Below are positions 1 through 8,884 of a stretch of DNA of 39,714 nt, in pieces; positions within the stretch are counted from its first letter, which is position 1, and each line of letters begins with the position of its first letter. The translations under genes were made by a program, and so were the position numbers. The notes below the pieces were generated by a model, which saw nothing but the letters and a program-made list of their open reading frames with translations, had not been told where the DNA came from and ran no database searches. The DNA comes from an uncultured Oscillospiraceae bacterium (GTDB taxonomy: Bacteria; Bacillota; Clostridia; Oscillospirales; Oscillospiraceae). Where the stretch lies: assembly GCA_944383165.1 (NCBI GenBank), contig CALWON010000012.1, positions 1-39,714 of the forward strand, in the 5' to 3' direction.

Positions 1-246
1 GGAAAAGACCATGTGGGTATTACTGCCTCCATTTGTACCCTGCTTGCCCAACATAACATCAACATCCTGGATATCAACCAGACTATTTTACAGGAATACT
101 TTACTATGGTGATGTTGGTGGACTTAGCTGCCTGTGATGCAAGCATTGGGGAACTTTCCAATCTGCTGGAGCAAAACGGGCAGGAGCGCAATCTCTCCAT
201 CCGTATTCAGCGTGAGGATATTTTCAACGCAATGCATCGAATTTAA
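1..246 (+). CDS. ACT domain-containing protein (UPF0237 type), 5' end cut by window edge
   Basis: The frame is open from base 1 (G-K-D-H-V-G-I-T) to TAA at 244-246, so about 81 residues are visible and only a few N-terminal residues should be missing; the family is normally near 90 aa. The visible part is a single ACT domain: the GKDHVGI opening strand, the helix ASICTLLAQHNINILDI, then QTILQEYFTMVMLVDL. ACT domains bind small ligands such as amino acids; no enzyme domain is attached. The DUF711 gene begins 18 bases downstream, and this two-gene pairing is conserved in Firmicutes, which suggests that the two proteins act together. The ligand is unknown. An internal GTG at 13 could be mistaken for the start, but homology continues upstream of it. 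Confidence 0.9.
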   Translation, partial: GKDHVGITASICTLLAQHNINILDINQTILQEYFTMVMLVDLAACDASIGELSNLLEQNGQERNLSIRIQREDIFNAMHRI

Positions 247-264
247 TTGGGGGGCAAGAGAGCT

Positions 265-1623
265 ATGTTGAATCAATCCGAAATTATGCAGACCATTGAG
301 ATGATTGACCAGCAACATCTGGATGTGCGCACCATCACCATGGGAATTTCTCTGCTGTCCTGTGCTCGCAGCGACCCCAAACAGGCATGTGATGCCATTT
401 ACGACAAAATTACACACTATGCAGAGCATCTTGTAAAAACGGGGGAGGATATTGAGCAGGAATTTGGAATTCCCATTGTGAATAAACGTATTTCTGTCAC
501 CCCCATTGCCCTTGTAGCGGCTGCTTCTGATACCAATGACTATGCCCCCTTTGCACAGGCTTTAGACCGTGCTGCCAAACAAACAGGGGTCAATTTTATT
601 GGCGGATTCTCTGCCCTTGTCCAAAAGGGTATGACACAGGCAGACAGAAACCTGATTGCCTCCATTCCAGAAGCCCTCTCCACCACTGACCTTGTCTGTG
701 CCTCTGTCAATGTAGGCTCTACCAAAGCAGGCATTGATATGGATGCTGTGGCACAAATGGGCTACACCATTAAGGAGCTGGCAGAACGTACTGCGGCTCA
801 GGGCGGCTTTGGCTGTGCCAAACTGGTTGTGTTTTGTAATGCAGTGGAAGATAATCCCTTTATGGCTGGTGCATTCCATGGTGTCGGAGAACCAGAAAAA
901 GTCATTAACGTGGGTGTGTCTGGTCCTGGTGTGGTACATCATGCTCTCCAAGCAGTCAAAGGGCAACCCTTCGATGTGGTGGCAGAAACCATTAAGAAAA
1001 CCGCATTCCGTATCACCCGTATGGGGCAGCTGGTGGCACAGGAGGCAAGCCGCCGTTTGGATACCCCATTTGGCATTGTGGATTTATCCCTTGCACCAAC
1101 CCCAGCAGTGGGGGATAGTGTTGCCCGTATTCTGGAGGAAATGGGTCTGGAAGTCTGTGGTACGCATGGTACCACCGCTGCCCTTGCTCTGCTGAATGAT
1201 GCAGTGAAAAAAGGTGGTGTTATGGCTTCCTCCCATGTGGGTGGTCTTTCTGGTGCCTTTATTCCTGTCAGTGAAGATGAAGGTATGATTGCCGCTGCCA
1301 GTTCTGGTGCGCTTACTCTGGACAAACTGGAAGCTATGACCTGTGTGTGCTCTGTGGGTCTTGATATGATTGCAGTGCCTGGAGATACCAGTGCAGAAAC
1401 CATTTCTGCTATCATTGCCGATGAAGCTGCCATTGGTATGGTGAACTCCAAAACCACTGCTGTACGTCTGATCCCAGCTCCTGGCAAGCAGATTGGTGAC
1501 ATGGTAGAATTCGGCGGACTTTTGGGTTCTGCACCAGTCCAGGCAGTACACCCATACTCCTCTGCCCTCTTTGTTGCCAGAGGCGGTCGCATTCCTGCAC
1601 CTATGCAAAGCCTGAAAAACTGA
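265..1623 (+). CDS. PFL family protein (DUF711 / UPF0210)
   Basis: This 452-aa protein belongs to the DUF711 (UPF0210) family. The family adopts a fold related to glycyl-radical enzymes but has no proven reaction. Hallmarks seen are an N-terminal [10 protein letters not shown] segment, a central glycine-rich [15 protein letters not shown] stretch, [15 protein letters not shown] and [20 protein letters not shown] segments, and a C-terminal [13 protein letters not shown]. The frame opens at a TTG at 247, but a GGGGGG ribosome site at 248-253 points to ATG 265. The gene follows the ACT gene and is probably co-transcribed with it. A strong hairpin terminator follows within 10 bases. Family assignment is firm; function is unknown. 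Confidence 0.93.
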   Translation: MLNQSEIMQTIEMIDQQHLDVRTITMGISLLSCARSDPKQACDAIYDKITHYAEHLVKTGEDIEQEFGIPIVNKRISVTPIALVAAASDTNDYAPFAQALDRAAKQTGVNFIGGFSALVQKGMTQADRNLIASIPEALSTTDLVCASVNVGSTKAGIDMDAVAQMGYTIKELAERTAAQGGFGCAKLVVFCNAVEDNPFMAGAFHGVGEPEKVINVGVSGPGVVHHALQAVKGQPFDVVAETIKKTAFRITRMGQLVAQEASRRLDTPFGIVDLSLAPTPAVGDSVARILEEMGLEVCGTHGTTAALALLNDAVKKGGVMASSHVGGLSGAFIPVSEDEGMIAAASSGALTLDKLEAMTCVCSVGLDMIAVPGDTSAETISAIIADEAAIGMVNSKTTAVRLIPAPGKQIGDMVEFGGLLGSAPVQAVHPYSSALFVARGGRIPAPMQSLKN

Positions 1624-1631
1624 TAAACTAG

Positions 1632-1677
1632 AAAATCCCTCAAGTGTCGGTCACAGACCAACATTTGAGGGATTTTT
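1632..1677 (+). terminator. Rho-independent terminator after the DUF711 gene, probably bidirectional
   Basis: The arms AAATCCCTCAA and TTGAGGGATTT flank a roughly 20-base loop and are followed by T-rich sequence. The hairpin also has T-rich sequence on the minus strand, so it can end both the DUF711 transcript and the converging DUF6465 transcript. Confidence 0.85.
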
Positions 1678-1694
1678 ATACCTATTTGCAATAA

Positions 1695-2000
1695 TTACAG
1701 ATCAATTTTACCGCTGATATCGCCATTTACCACATAGTAAGCAGCAGACTCCTCGGGCTTCACATACAGGTTCAGAGAAGTAATTGCCACATCAGCACAC
1801 TGTGCCTTGACAGCCTCAACCAGTGCCTCCTGTGTCCACTCCTTACCCAAATACTGCACAACGACAGCAACCTTCATTTCCTCAGCCTTCTTGGCTTCTG
1901 GTGCCTTTCTTGTTGCAGCGGGCTTTTTGACAGCACTCTGAGTCTCAGCAGCTACGGCAGCAGACTCGGGCTTTGCAGCTGGCTTTTTACGAATTGCCAT
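1695..2000 (-). CDS. DUF6465 family protein with basic Ala/Lys/Pro-rich N-terminus
   Basis: This 101-aa protein has two parts. Residues 1-42 are a low-complexity, strongly basic tail (MAIRKKPAAKPESAA..., KKPAATRKAPEAKKAEEM) like those of histone H1-like proteins. Residues 43-101 are a compact domain with VVVQYLGKEW, a helix, LNLYVKPEESAAYYVVN and a terminal GKIDL, which I recognise as DUF6465, a small family common in gut Clostridia. An AAGGAG ribosome site lies 9 bases before ATG 2000. The gene has its own promoter and stands alone, converging with the DUF711 gene. The function is not known; nucleic-acid binding through the tail is only a guess from composition. Confidence 0.85.
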   Translation of the reverse strand: MAIRKKPAAKPESAAVAAETQSAVKKPAATRKAPEAKKAEEMKVAVVVQYLGKEWTQEALVEAVKAQCADVAITSLNLYVKPEESAAYYVVNGDISGKIDL

Positions 2001-2054
2001 ATTTTATACGCTCCTTCTTCTGACGGCCATAGCCATCTTTTTCTTACACTTTCT

Positions 2055-2095
2055 ATTGTATCAGGAATTTTTCATGGGAAAAAGAGAAAAAATCA
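2055..2095 (-). promoter_or_regulatory. Putative promoter of the DUF6465 gene
   Basis: Read on the minus strand, an extended -10 (TGATACAAT; hexamer at 2055-2060) is preceded at 17 bases by a weak -35 (TTTTTC). It lies 55 bases before the start codon. The rest of the 271-base gap between 2001 and 2271 is AT-rich and shows nothing else apart from the gdhA terminator. Confidence 0.5.
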
Positions 2096-2199
2096 CGATT
2101 CTTCTTTCATTCCCCCCATTTTCATTTGCCATTTTGTACAACTTTTAACAAATCATTCCCAATCAAAGAGATATTTTCCATTTGCATCCCCATTTTCAA

Positions 2200-2233
2200 C
2201 AAAAAATGGGCAGTCCACAAAAGGACTGCCCAT
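2200..2233 (-). terminator. Terminator of gdhA
   Basis: A perfect 11-bp stem is formed by ATGGGCAGTCC and GGACTGCCCAT with a 6-base loop. On the minus strand it is followed by a run of six T. It lies about 40 bases past the gdhA stop codon. Confidence 0.9.
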
Positions 2234-2271
2234 AGAGGGAAACATATAGGAAGAAGAATGAGAAACCTAGA

Positions 2272-3624
2272 TTAGAAAATTCCCTGAGCCATCATAGCAT
2301 CAGCAACCTTCTGGAAGCCAACAATGTTAGCACCAGCGACCAGGTCATAACCCAGACCGTAACGCTCAGCAACCTCAACAGAGGAGTGATAAATGTTCTT
2401 CATGATGCCCTGCAACTTGGCGTCCACTTCCTCAGCACTCCAGTACAGACGCTCTGCGTTCTGAGCCATCTCCAGCTCGGAAACGGAAACGCCACCTGCG
2501 TTTACAGCCTTAGAAGGAGCAACAACCATGTGCTTCTGGCTCTTGAGGAACTCCAGAGCCTCGTTGGTGGTAGGCATATTTGCAACCTCGATGTAGTACT
2601 TAATGCCAGACTCAGCAATCTTCTTTGCCCACTCCATGTTGACATCGTTCTGAGTTGCAGCAGGCATGTAGATATCTACATCCTTTACGCCCCAGCACTT
2701 CTCGTTGGGTACGAACTCACAATCAAACTTGTCAGCATAGGGCTTGCAGTGCATAGGATCTTTTGCACGCATCTCCAGAATGAAGTTCAGCTTCTCCTCG
2801 GTGTCGATGCCATCGGGATCATGGACATAGCCGTCAGGACCAGCCATATAAGTAACCTTTGCACCCAGCTCAGCAGCCTTCTTCATGATACCCCAAGCCA
2901 CGTTACCGAAACCGGAAACAGCAATGCGCTTGCCCTTAATATCCTCACCGTCATGCTTCAGAGCCTCTACCAGATAGTAGACAGCACCATAACCGGTAGC
3001 CTCAGGACGCAGGATGGAACCACCAGTGCAGACAGCCTTACCAGACAGAGCACCAAACTCAGCAGCACCTACGATGCGGCGATACTGACCATACATATAG
3101 CCAATCTCACGTCCGCCACAGCCCAGGTCGCCTGCGGGGCAGTCGATATCCTGACCGATGTGGCGATACAGCTCAGTGATGAAAGCCTGGCAGAAACGCA
3201 TAATCTCTGCATCGCTCTTGCCACGAGGATCAAAGTCGGAACCACCCTTGGCGCCACCGATGGGCAGACCAGTCATAGCATCCTTAAAGACCTGCTCGAA
3301 GCCCAGGAACTTGATGATGGACAGGTTCACAGAGGGGTCAAAGCGGATGCCTCCCTTGTAGGGACCAAGTGCTGCATTGTACTGCACACGGTAGCCACGG
3401 TTTACATGCCACTCATGGTTGTCATCTTCCCAAGTGACGCGGAACTCGATCACACGCTCAGGCTCAACCATACGCTCCAGCAGGGCAGCCTTCTCGTACT
3501 CAGGATGAGCGTTGATCACTGGCTCCAGGGAGCTCAGCACTTCCTCTACAGTCTGAAGAAACTCAGGCTCATTTGCGTTCTTAGCCTTGGTATCAGCCAG
3601 GACCTTCTCAATGTACTTGTTCAT
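2272..3624 (-). CDS. gdhA: NADP-specific glutamate dehydrogenase
   Basis: The enzyme interconverts 2-oxoglutarate plus ammonium with glutamate in the cytoplasm and is usually the assimilatory, NADPH-linked type in this ~450-aa family. Visible hallmarks include the N-terminal LEPVINAHPEYEKAALLERMVEPERVIEFRVTW pattern in short form, the substrate-lysine region YKGGIRF, the PIGGAKGG loop, PAGDLGCGGREIGYMYGQY, and a Rossmann segment VSGFGNVAWG. The length (450 aa) is normal for the hexameric small type. The start is ATG 3624 (MNKYIEK), because GGAGG at 3634-3638 sits 9 bases upstream; an in-frame ATG 9 codons further upstream has no such site. The gene is monocistronic, with its own promoter and terminator. 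Confidence 0.97.
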   Translation of the reverse strand: MNKYIEKVLADTKAKNANEPEFLQTVEEVLSSLEPVINAHPEYEKAALLERMVEPERVIEFRVTWEDDNHEWHVNRGYRVQYNAALGPYKGGIRFDPSVNLSIIKFLGFEQVFKDAMTGLPIGGAKGGSDFDPRGKSDAEIMRFCQAFITELYRHIGQDIDCPAGDLGCGGREIGYMYGQYRRIVGAAEFGALSGKAVCTGGSILRPEATGYGAVYYLVEALKHDGEDIKGKRIAVSGFGNVAWGIMKKAAELGAKVTYMAGPDGYVHDPDGIDTEEKLNFILEMRAKDPMHCKPYADKFDCEFVPNEKCWGVKDVDIYMPAATQNDVNMEWAKKIAESGIKYYIEVANMPTTNEALEFLKSQKHMVVAPSKAVNAGGVSVSELEMAQNAERLYWSAEEVDAKLQGIMKNIYHSSVEVAERYGLGYDLVAGANIVGFQKVADAMMAQGIF

Positions 3625-3755
3625 CGGAATCATCCTCCTATTTTTGATCAAACATGGTTTGTAGGAAATGTTACATCCAGACAGGTTCCAACCGAACCAC
3701 TGCTTTTATCAGAAGTCACAGAGAACCTCGGCGTCCATCGCCTGTCTTTGTGTAT

Positions 3756-3783
3756 ATCATACCACAAACCCACAGGAAGTAAA
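3756..3783 (-). promoter_or_regulatory. Promoter of gdhA
   Basis: On the minus strand the -35 TTTACT (3778-3783) and the extended -10 TGGTATGAT (hexamer 3756-3761) are 16 bases apart. The predicted 5' UTR is about 125 bases and contains a small hairpin (GGTTC/GAACC at 3684-3698). The rest of the 3652-4006 gap, upstream of this promoter, is AT-rich with no gene I can support, ending in the chemoreceptor terminator. Confidence 0.65.
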
Positions 3784-3944
3784 GCAAATTTTTTATGGAT
3801 GTGACTACAACGAAATTGTTGTAGCTATTTTTTTATTGTGGATAATATACAGAATTTGTTCGATTATTATTGGCATAAAAACTAAAAACAAAGGCAAATA
3901 CTTGACGCAATCTGTACATTGTTAGCGATTGATTTCTCCAAAAA

Positions 3945-3984
3945 AATAAAATAACAGTGGAGCCGCTGTAGTAGCCCCACTGTT
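3945..3984 (-). terminator. Terminator of the chemoreceptor gene
   Basis: The arms AACAGTGG (3953-3960) and CCACTGTT (3977-3984) form a hairpin, followed on the minus strand by ATTTTATTTTTTT. It begins about 20 bases beyond the stop codon of the chemoreceptor. Confidence 0.8.
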
Positions 3985-4006
3985 TTCATGTATTTTGTGA
4001 GAGAAT

Positions 4007-5980
4007 TTACTCTTTTCTTAAGTCAAATTTCTCAATCAAGTTTTTCAACATAGTGGACTGGCTGGACAATTCCTCACTGGCCGCTGCTGACTCTTCTGAG
4101 GTTGCAGAATTGGTTTGGACCACACTTGCAATTTGGTCAATACCTATGTTAATCTGGGAAACTGCTGTGCTCTGCTGTTGTACCGCCTGTGCCACGGAAT
4201 CCATGCTGGTGACTGCTGCATTGGCAGATACCATTACATCATCCACCACTCTTACCACATGGTCCATCATCTTTACACCTTCCTCTACTGCAGAGATAGA
4301 CTTCCCAATCAATTGTTTGGTTGCACGGGCTGCCTGGTCTGACTTTGCTGCAAGGTTGCGTACCTCATCTGCTACCACTGCAAACCCCTTGCCTGCCTCC
4401 CCTGCCCGTGCAGCCTCTACTGCTGCATTCAGCGCCAGGATGTTGGTCTGGAAGGCAATATCCTCAATGGTCTGGATAATCTGAGAAATCTGGACAGAGG
4501 ATTCTGAAATATTGCTCATAGACTGGTTCAGCGTCTCTATATACCCATTTGTCTCATTTAGCTTTTGTCCCGCCTCATCTGATGAGTTCTTTGCCTGTAA
4601 TGCAATCTCTGCTGTTTTCTGGCTGGTTGTCGCCACATCTGAAATGGTGACAGACAACTCCTGTACTGCACTTGCCTGCTCAGAGGAACCCTGTGCCAAA
4701 GCCTGCGCTCCATCGGACACCTGATTTGCACCGGCTGCTACCTGATCTGCTGCCTGCCCAATCTGAAGCATGGTTGTACTCAATCCCCGTGTCAGATGGC
4801 GAAGGGACTCCAATACATTGACAAAATCACCAATATAGATACTATGATCTTTACTTCTGGTATTCAGCTTACCATCCGATATATTGGTAATTAAATGGTC
4901 TATATCATCAATGAGCCTATGTAATACATCTACAATGGTTTTTGTAGATTCAATCAACTGTCCTGTTTCATCTTTGGTGTCCAATTCTGGCACAGGGGTC
5001 ATAAGGTCTCCTTTGGCAAGTTGTTCAATGCGCTGTACACAGAGTTGGATTGGCTTGGATATGGAACGGGCTAAAACAGCTGCCCAGCTAGAACAAACAA
5101 AAATTGCTATGGCAATCATAACGATAGTGATGATAATACCACGATAAATGGGACCCATCATATCTGATTCTGGGACACTCAAACCCATACTCCAGCCATC
5201 TGTTCCATTCACAGGTGTATAGGCAAACACCGTTTTTACTCCATCCAGAGTATACCTCCCATTGCCTGTCTCCCCAGCACGCATTTTTACATGGTAGGCT
5301 GCCAAATCGTCGTAGTCCGAGTCGCTGGTTGCAAGCTCCTCTATATTTTCCTGACATACCTTGCTGCTATCCTTATCTGCAATGGTATTGCCATCTTTAT
5401 CAATCATATAGGCATTGCAATGCTCACTCACAGAAATAGAGCGCATGGTATCATTCAGGAATTCAATATCTGGTGTAAAGTATACAACACCAACAACTGT
5501 GGTCCCCTCTTCCCCATCTTCCCATACTGGAGCCGCCACAATAATCGTCAATTCATTGGTTTGATTGCTGATCACTGGGGTAGAAACACTGGCTTCCCCT
5601 TCCATGGCCGCCAGAAAATAGTCTCGATCTGAGCAGTCCACCCCTGTAATTGGGCTGATTCCATTGGTGTCTAACAGATTCCCTCTTGCCAGTCCATAGC
5701 TCTCAGCCCATTGGCTAATAATTCGCTCCTTTTCTGCTACAGAAACAGTATTGTCACTCAACCTAGAAATACATCCTGCAGAGCGAGCCACTGTTTTATA
5801 CACTTGCAATTCCTGTTCCACACGGTCTGCTGCAATGGAAACTGTTTCTTCCATGGTAGAACGTAATACCTCATTCGAGTTACTGATTTGTAACAAACTA
5901 CTGACCACACCCAATAAGACCATACTGATCAGTATCGCACTTATCATACCAGCCAGTATTTTTGTTCGGATACTTTTCAT
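4007..5980 (-). CDS. Methyl-accepting chemotaxis protein with extracellular Cache sensor
   Basis: This is a 657-aa transmembrane chemoreceptor. Order: transmembrane helix 1 (about residues 8-30), an extracytoplasmic double-Cache-type ligand domain (about 35-275, including [16 protein letters not shown] and STPVIS), transmembrane helix 2 (about 280-302), a HAMP linker (about 304-356), then a long cytoplasmic coiled coil. The conserved signalling tip is present ([21 protein letters not shown] and [16 protein letters not shown] in short form), which contacts CheA and CheW. The end, [10 protein letters not shown], lacks a CheR-docking pentapeptide. The ligand cannot be read from sequence; many double-Cache domains of this layout bind amino acids or organic acids. 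The gene is a single transcription unit with a terminator. No c-di-GMP riboswitch consensus is seen in the 167 bases upstream. Confidence 0.95.
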   Translation of the reverse strand: MKSIRTKILAGMISAILISMVLLGVVSSLLQISNSNEVLRSTMEETVSIAADRVEQELQVYKTVARSAGCISRLSDNTVSVAEKERIISQWAESYGLARGNLLDTNGISPITGVDCSDRDYFLAAMEGEASVSTPVISNQTNELTIIVAAPVWEDGEEGTTVVGVVYFTPDIEFLNDTMRSISVSEHCNAYMIDKDGNTIADKDSSKVCQENIEELATSDSDYDDLAAYHVKMRAGETGNGRYTLDGVKTVFAYTPVNGTDGWSMGLSVPESDMMGPIYRGIIITIVMIAIAIFVCSSWAAVLARSISKPIQLCVQRIEQLAKGDLMTPVPELDTKDETGQLIESTKTIVDVLHRLIDDIDHLITNISDGKLNTRSKDHSIYIGDFVNVLESLRHLTRGLSTTMLQIGQAADQVAAGANQVSDGAQALAQGSSEQASAVQELSVTISDVATTSQKTAEIALQAKNSSDEAGQKLNETNGYIETLNQSMSNISESSVQISQIIQTIEDIAFQTNILALNAAVEAARAGEAGKGFAVVADEVRNLAAKSDQAARATKQLIGKSISAVEEGVKMMDHVVRVVDDVMVSANAAVTSMDSVAQAVQQQSTAVSQINIGIDQIASVVQTNSATSEESAAASEELSSQSTMLKNLIEKFDLRKE

Positions 5981-6147
5981 GTTCTTTCCCTCTTTCTTTC
6001 AACAGATCTCGCCATTAAGTGTATCGTCCATTTTCTGAAAAAAATAACTTTTATCTCCATCCTGTTTAAAAAATATTTATAATTTTCCTGCATGTATCCT
6101 GCTTTGTGATGGTATGCCTTCTGTTCACTCCACATTAAAAAGGTTGG

Positions 6148-7002
6148 TCAGTCAAACGCAAGCCCAAGATAGCCATTCTGATCCCAAGAAAATCCATATT
6201 CTCCCCTGCCATTGATCCATTTTAACATTCCAAATGGTATCTGATCCCCTGGTATCCGATAGAGACCCGACCACTGCTTTAGATGGATAGGGAGCTCCTG
6301 TAAAAGCTGCTCTACTGTGGAAGGCTCTCCCAAAATCTCCTTCATCAACAAGGTCCCATTTCCCATCTCTTCCGCACACAATAAAGCACTGCCAAATGGT
6401 GCCTTTGCTTGATACAATCCCCCACCCTCTTTCAGGGCACAAATCCCCTGTTGGTAAAAAATAGCATCCTCAGGCAATGCAATATGGGGGATTCCTTTCA
6501 AATACTGCTCTCTCTGTGCCTGATACCCAGCAGGGTCTATTGGATCAATGGAAAAAAGAGGGGCGATTTGTTTTTTTGTCTTGCTGTATCTTTTTTCCTG
6601 GTGGGTAAAGTATTCCCGAAAGCCATGGCGCGCAAAAAACTGGTGCAAGGAAGGCTCTGCCGGTACAGTGGTTACTGCATCACATCCTATGGTCTGAAAA
6701 TACACATCTGCATCCCTCAGGATGCGACCTGCCAGCCCCTTATTGCGGGCATCTGGATGGGTGGCAACTGCATAGAGGTAGGCTGCACGCCTACACTCTC
6801 CATCTGGTCGCACGAGTTCTGTGTCGAACCACGCTGTCATTGCCTGTATGCTTCCTGCCTGCTCTAACACCAGCATCCGTTCTGGGCGGTAATACCGCTG
6901 AAAAAAATTGTCAACATATGCACCTTCATCCCCAAATGAAAGTGCCCATAGTTCTTTTAACCGGGGGATATCATCCTGTTTTGAAATCCGGCAATCCTGC
7001 AT
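6148..7002 (-). CDS. GNAT family N-acetyltransferase
   Basis: This 284-aa protein has an N-terminal GNAT domain: an IPRLKELWALSFGD start, central beta strands, and the acetyl-CoA motif A LYAVATHPDARNKGLAGRIL near residues 76-95, followed by EPSLHQFFARHGF. The remainder (about 145-284) is a second, less conserved domain as in the larger two-domain GNAT proteins. Such enzymes move an acetyl group from acetyl-CoA to an amine; the acceptor cannot be predicted. The upstream stop codon TAG and this ATG are directly adjacent, and the GGAGG ribosome site lies inside the end of the upstream membrane-protein gene, so the two are translationally linked. No clear terminator follows. Confidence 0.88.
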   Translation of the reverse strand: MQDCRISKQDDIPRLKELWALSFGDEGAYVDNFFQRYYRPERMLVLEQAGSIQAMTAWFDTELVRPDGECRRAAYLYAVATHPDARNKGLAGRILRDADVYFQTIGCDAVTTVPAEPSLHQFFARHGFREYFTHQEKRYSKTKKQIAPLFSIDPIDPAGYQAQREQYLKGIPHIALPEDAIFYQQGICALKEGGGLYQAKAPFGSALLCAEEMGNGTLLMKEILGEPSTVEQLLQELPIHLKQWSGLYRIPGDQIPFGMLKWINGRGEYGFSWDQNGYLGLAFD

Positions 7003-7596
7003 CTAATCTTCTCCTCCATTCCTGTGTGCCATTCGCACCAACCACAATTTACGCACCAGCAAGGTGGTGGTAATGGTAAAGAACACCTCTAAGGCAGTGG
7101 TTACCATGCCACCGATCCAAAAAATAAGCCCTGAGCCTGCTACAATCAGCTTCCACATTGTCATTTGTCTTTTATAATAGCCTCCACCCTCCTTTTCCCA
7201 CCAAAGCAATAGGCTCAAAATTGCTACCATCAACAGTACACAGGCTGCAAACGCAAGGACAATATGGAGCTTGGCATAGCGTGGGAAATAGGCAGGCAAA
7301 TAAGGTACCATAATGGCACTGATTAAACTGCCACATGCCACCACAGTCACACCTCTCACCCAGGTCTGTTGTCTACGCTGGGCACAGGTACCGCTAAGCC
7401 GGTAGAGCATCACCAGGAAAAAACTACCTGCCATTAGCCCCCACAGCAAAAAACCACGGTAATGTTTTGGTCCTGTCACTGCAAGCACAGAAAAATTAGT
7501 CCCAAACCACTGTACCGTCCCAGCAAACAGAAGGGTATACGCTGGGATCAGAAAGCAAGCAAAAAAATCCAACCAAATGCTTTTCTTTGGAGCCAT
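7003..7596 (-). CDS. Hypothetical multi-pass membrane protein
   Basis: I do not recognise the family. The 197-aa product is very hydrophobic and shows about five membrane segments, roughly residues 10-32, 46-68, 80-104, 109-133 and 147-180, separated by short basic or aromatic loops (CAQRRQQTWVR, WWEKEGGGYYKRQ). There is no signal peptide, no obvious catalytic motif and no cysteine pattern. It is translated 3 bases after the helicase stop codon and abuts the acetyltransferase start, so all three belong to one transcript. The context gives no clear role. Confidence 0.75.
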   Translation of the reverse strand: MAPKKSIWLDFFACFLIPAYTLLFAGTVQWFGTNFSVLAVTGPKHYRGFLLWGLMAGSFFLVMLYRLSGTCAQRRQQTWVRGVTVVACGSLISAIMVPYLPAYFPRYAKLHIVLAFAACVLLMVAILSLLLWWEKEGGGYYKRQMTMWKLIVAGSGLIFWIGGMVTTALEVFFTITTTLLVRKLWLVRMAHRNGGED

Positions 7597-7599
7597 AAT

Positions 7600-8773
7600 C
7601 TATGAACGCCTCACCAACTCCCCCTGTTCATTGAGTACAACCGGTTGCAGTTCCATCCCTGTCTGTCTCATCATGTTTTCTATTCGGACAGACTCTGTCA
7701 CAGAAGAAACCAATGTATAAGCTACACCATGCCTCTTTGCCCTGCCTGTACGCCCAATCCGATGGATATAATATTCATTTTCTTCTGGTACATCAAAATT
7801 GAAAACCACATCCACATCATCAATATCCAAACCTCTCGCTGCCACATCGGTGGCAACCAGCACCCTTGCCTTTCCATCTCGAAATGCCTTTAAGGTCCTT
7901 TCTCGCACGTTCTGTGGCATATCCCCATGAATGCCCTGACAGGATATATTATCCATTCGCAGCAGCCCACACACCCGATCTACCATATTTTTTGTATTAC
8001 AAAACACAATGATACGTTCAAATTCCCCCAAATCCATCAACTGTATCATCAAATCCACTTTTTCGCCCCGCTCCACTTCTATACAATATTGCGTAATATC
8101 AGGTCTGTTTTGCTCATCCGCCTGAACTGTAATTTCCACAGGGTCTCTCTGGTATACCCATGAAATATCCATGACTTCTCTGGAAATAGTGGCAGAAAAC
8201 AGCCCCAAATTTTTCCGTTCTGGGATGTGGTCTAAAATGTAGGTCACATCTTTGATGAATCCCATATCCAACATGCGGTCTGCTTCATCTAATACCACCG
8301 TTTCCACTTTGCCAAGACGGATGGTACGACGTTTCATATGGTCCATCAGCCTTCCCGGTGTAGCGACCACAATTTGTGGTCTTTTTTTCATCTGCATAAT
8401 TTGTTTCTGGATGGGCTGCCCACCATAGAGACAAACACAGCGAACCCCCTCTTTGTAGGCACACAATCCCCTCAACTCATCCTGTATCTGAATTGCCAGT
8501 TCCCTGGTTGGGGCAAGCACCAGAGCCATCACATGGGTTGCCTTCGGGTCAATATGTTCTACCATTGGAATTCCAAAGGCAAAGGTTTTCCCTGTGCCAG
8601 TAGGTGCCTTGGCGATCACATCCCGATACTCCATAAAATAGGGGATAGCCCCCCCCTTGGATGGCTGTTGCCTGTTGATACCCCATACTGTCCAGTGCTT
8701 TCCTGATTTCTGGTGATAAATTGAGCTGGTGGTAGTGGACTTGTCCATTGACCTGCTCTCCATTAATTTCCAT
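7600..8773 (-). CDS. DEAD-box RNA helicase, reading frame broken by a G8 run
   Basis: This is an ATP-dependent RNA helicase of about 390 aa once the frame is repaired. The N-terminal Q-motif region (MEINGEQVNGQ..., LSPEIRKALDSMGYQQATAIQ) lies in one frame and everything after it in another. They meet at eight G on the minus strand (8649-8656). Removing one G restores a normal Q-x-x-A-I-P junction before MEYRDVIAKAPTGTGKT. The other motifs are intact: PTRELA, TPGRL, DEAD, SAT, HGDMPQ, ARGLDI and HRIGRTGR. There is almost no C-terminal extension. The span of 1174 bases equals 391 codons plus one base. ATG 8773 has an AGGAATAGG-like site. It is the first gene of the operon with the membrane protein and acetyltransferase. 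Confidence 0.88.
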
Positions 8774-8806
8774 ACCTATTCCTTTCTTTCCTGTGAATTT
8801 TCCTTT

Positions 8807-8835
8807 ATTATATCCAGATTTTCCATCTTTGTCTA
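8807..8835 (-). promoter_or_regulatory. Promoter of the helicase operon
   Basis: On the minus strand, TAGACA (8830-8835) and TATAAT (8807-8812) are separated by exactly 17 bases. The promoter lies just downstream of the mgtE terminator and 34 bases before the helicase start codon. Confidence 0.8.
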
Positions 8836-8844
8836 TCAATTCAC

Positions 8845-8879
8845 AAAAAGTGCCCCTAACCATCCATAGTTAGAGGCAC
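8845..8879 (-). terminator. Terminator of mgtE
   Basis: An 11-bp stem, GTGCCTCTAAC with GTTAGGGGCAC on the minus strand (one G-T pair), is followed by TTTTTG. It starts six bases past the mgtE stop codon and separates mgtE from the helicase operon. Confidence 0.9.
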
Positions 8880-8884
8880 ATCTT

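Noticed and set aside
2386..3804. A 472-codon open frame on the plus strand opposite gdhA
   Set aside because: It is the antisense of a well-conserved gdhA, has no ribosome site or family resemblance, and arises from codon bias of the true gene.
3668..3925. An 85-codon open frame in the gdhA upstream region
   Set aside because: It runs against the gdhA promoter and leader, has no ribosome site and shows low-complexity AT-rich coding.
8774..8863. An N-terminal extension of the helicase to 8863
   Set aside because: It would lie in the promoter and mgtE terminator region; ATG 8773 has a ribosome site and the protein start fits the family.
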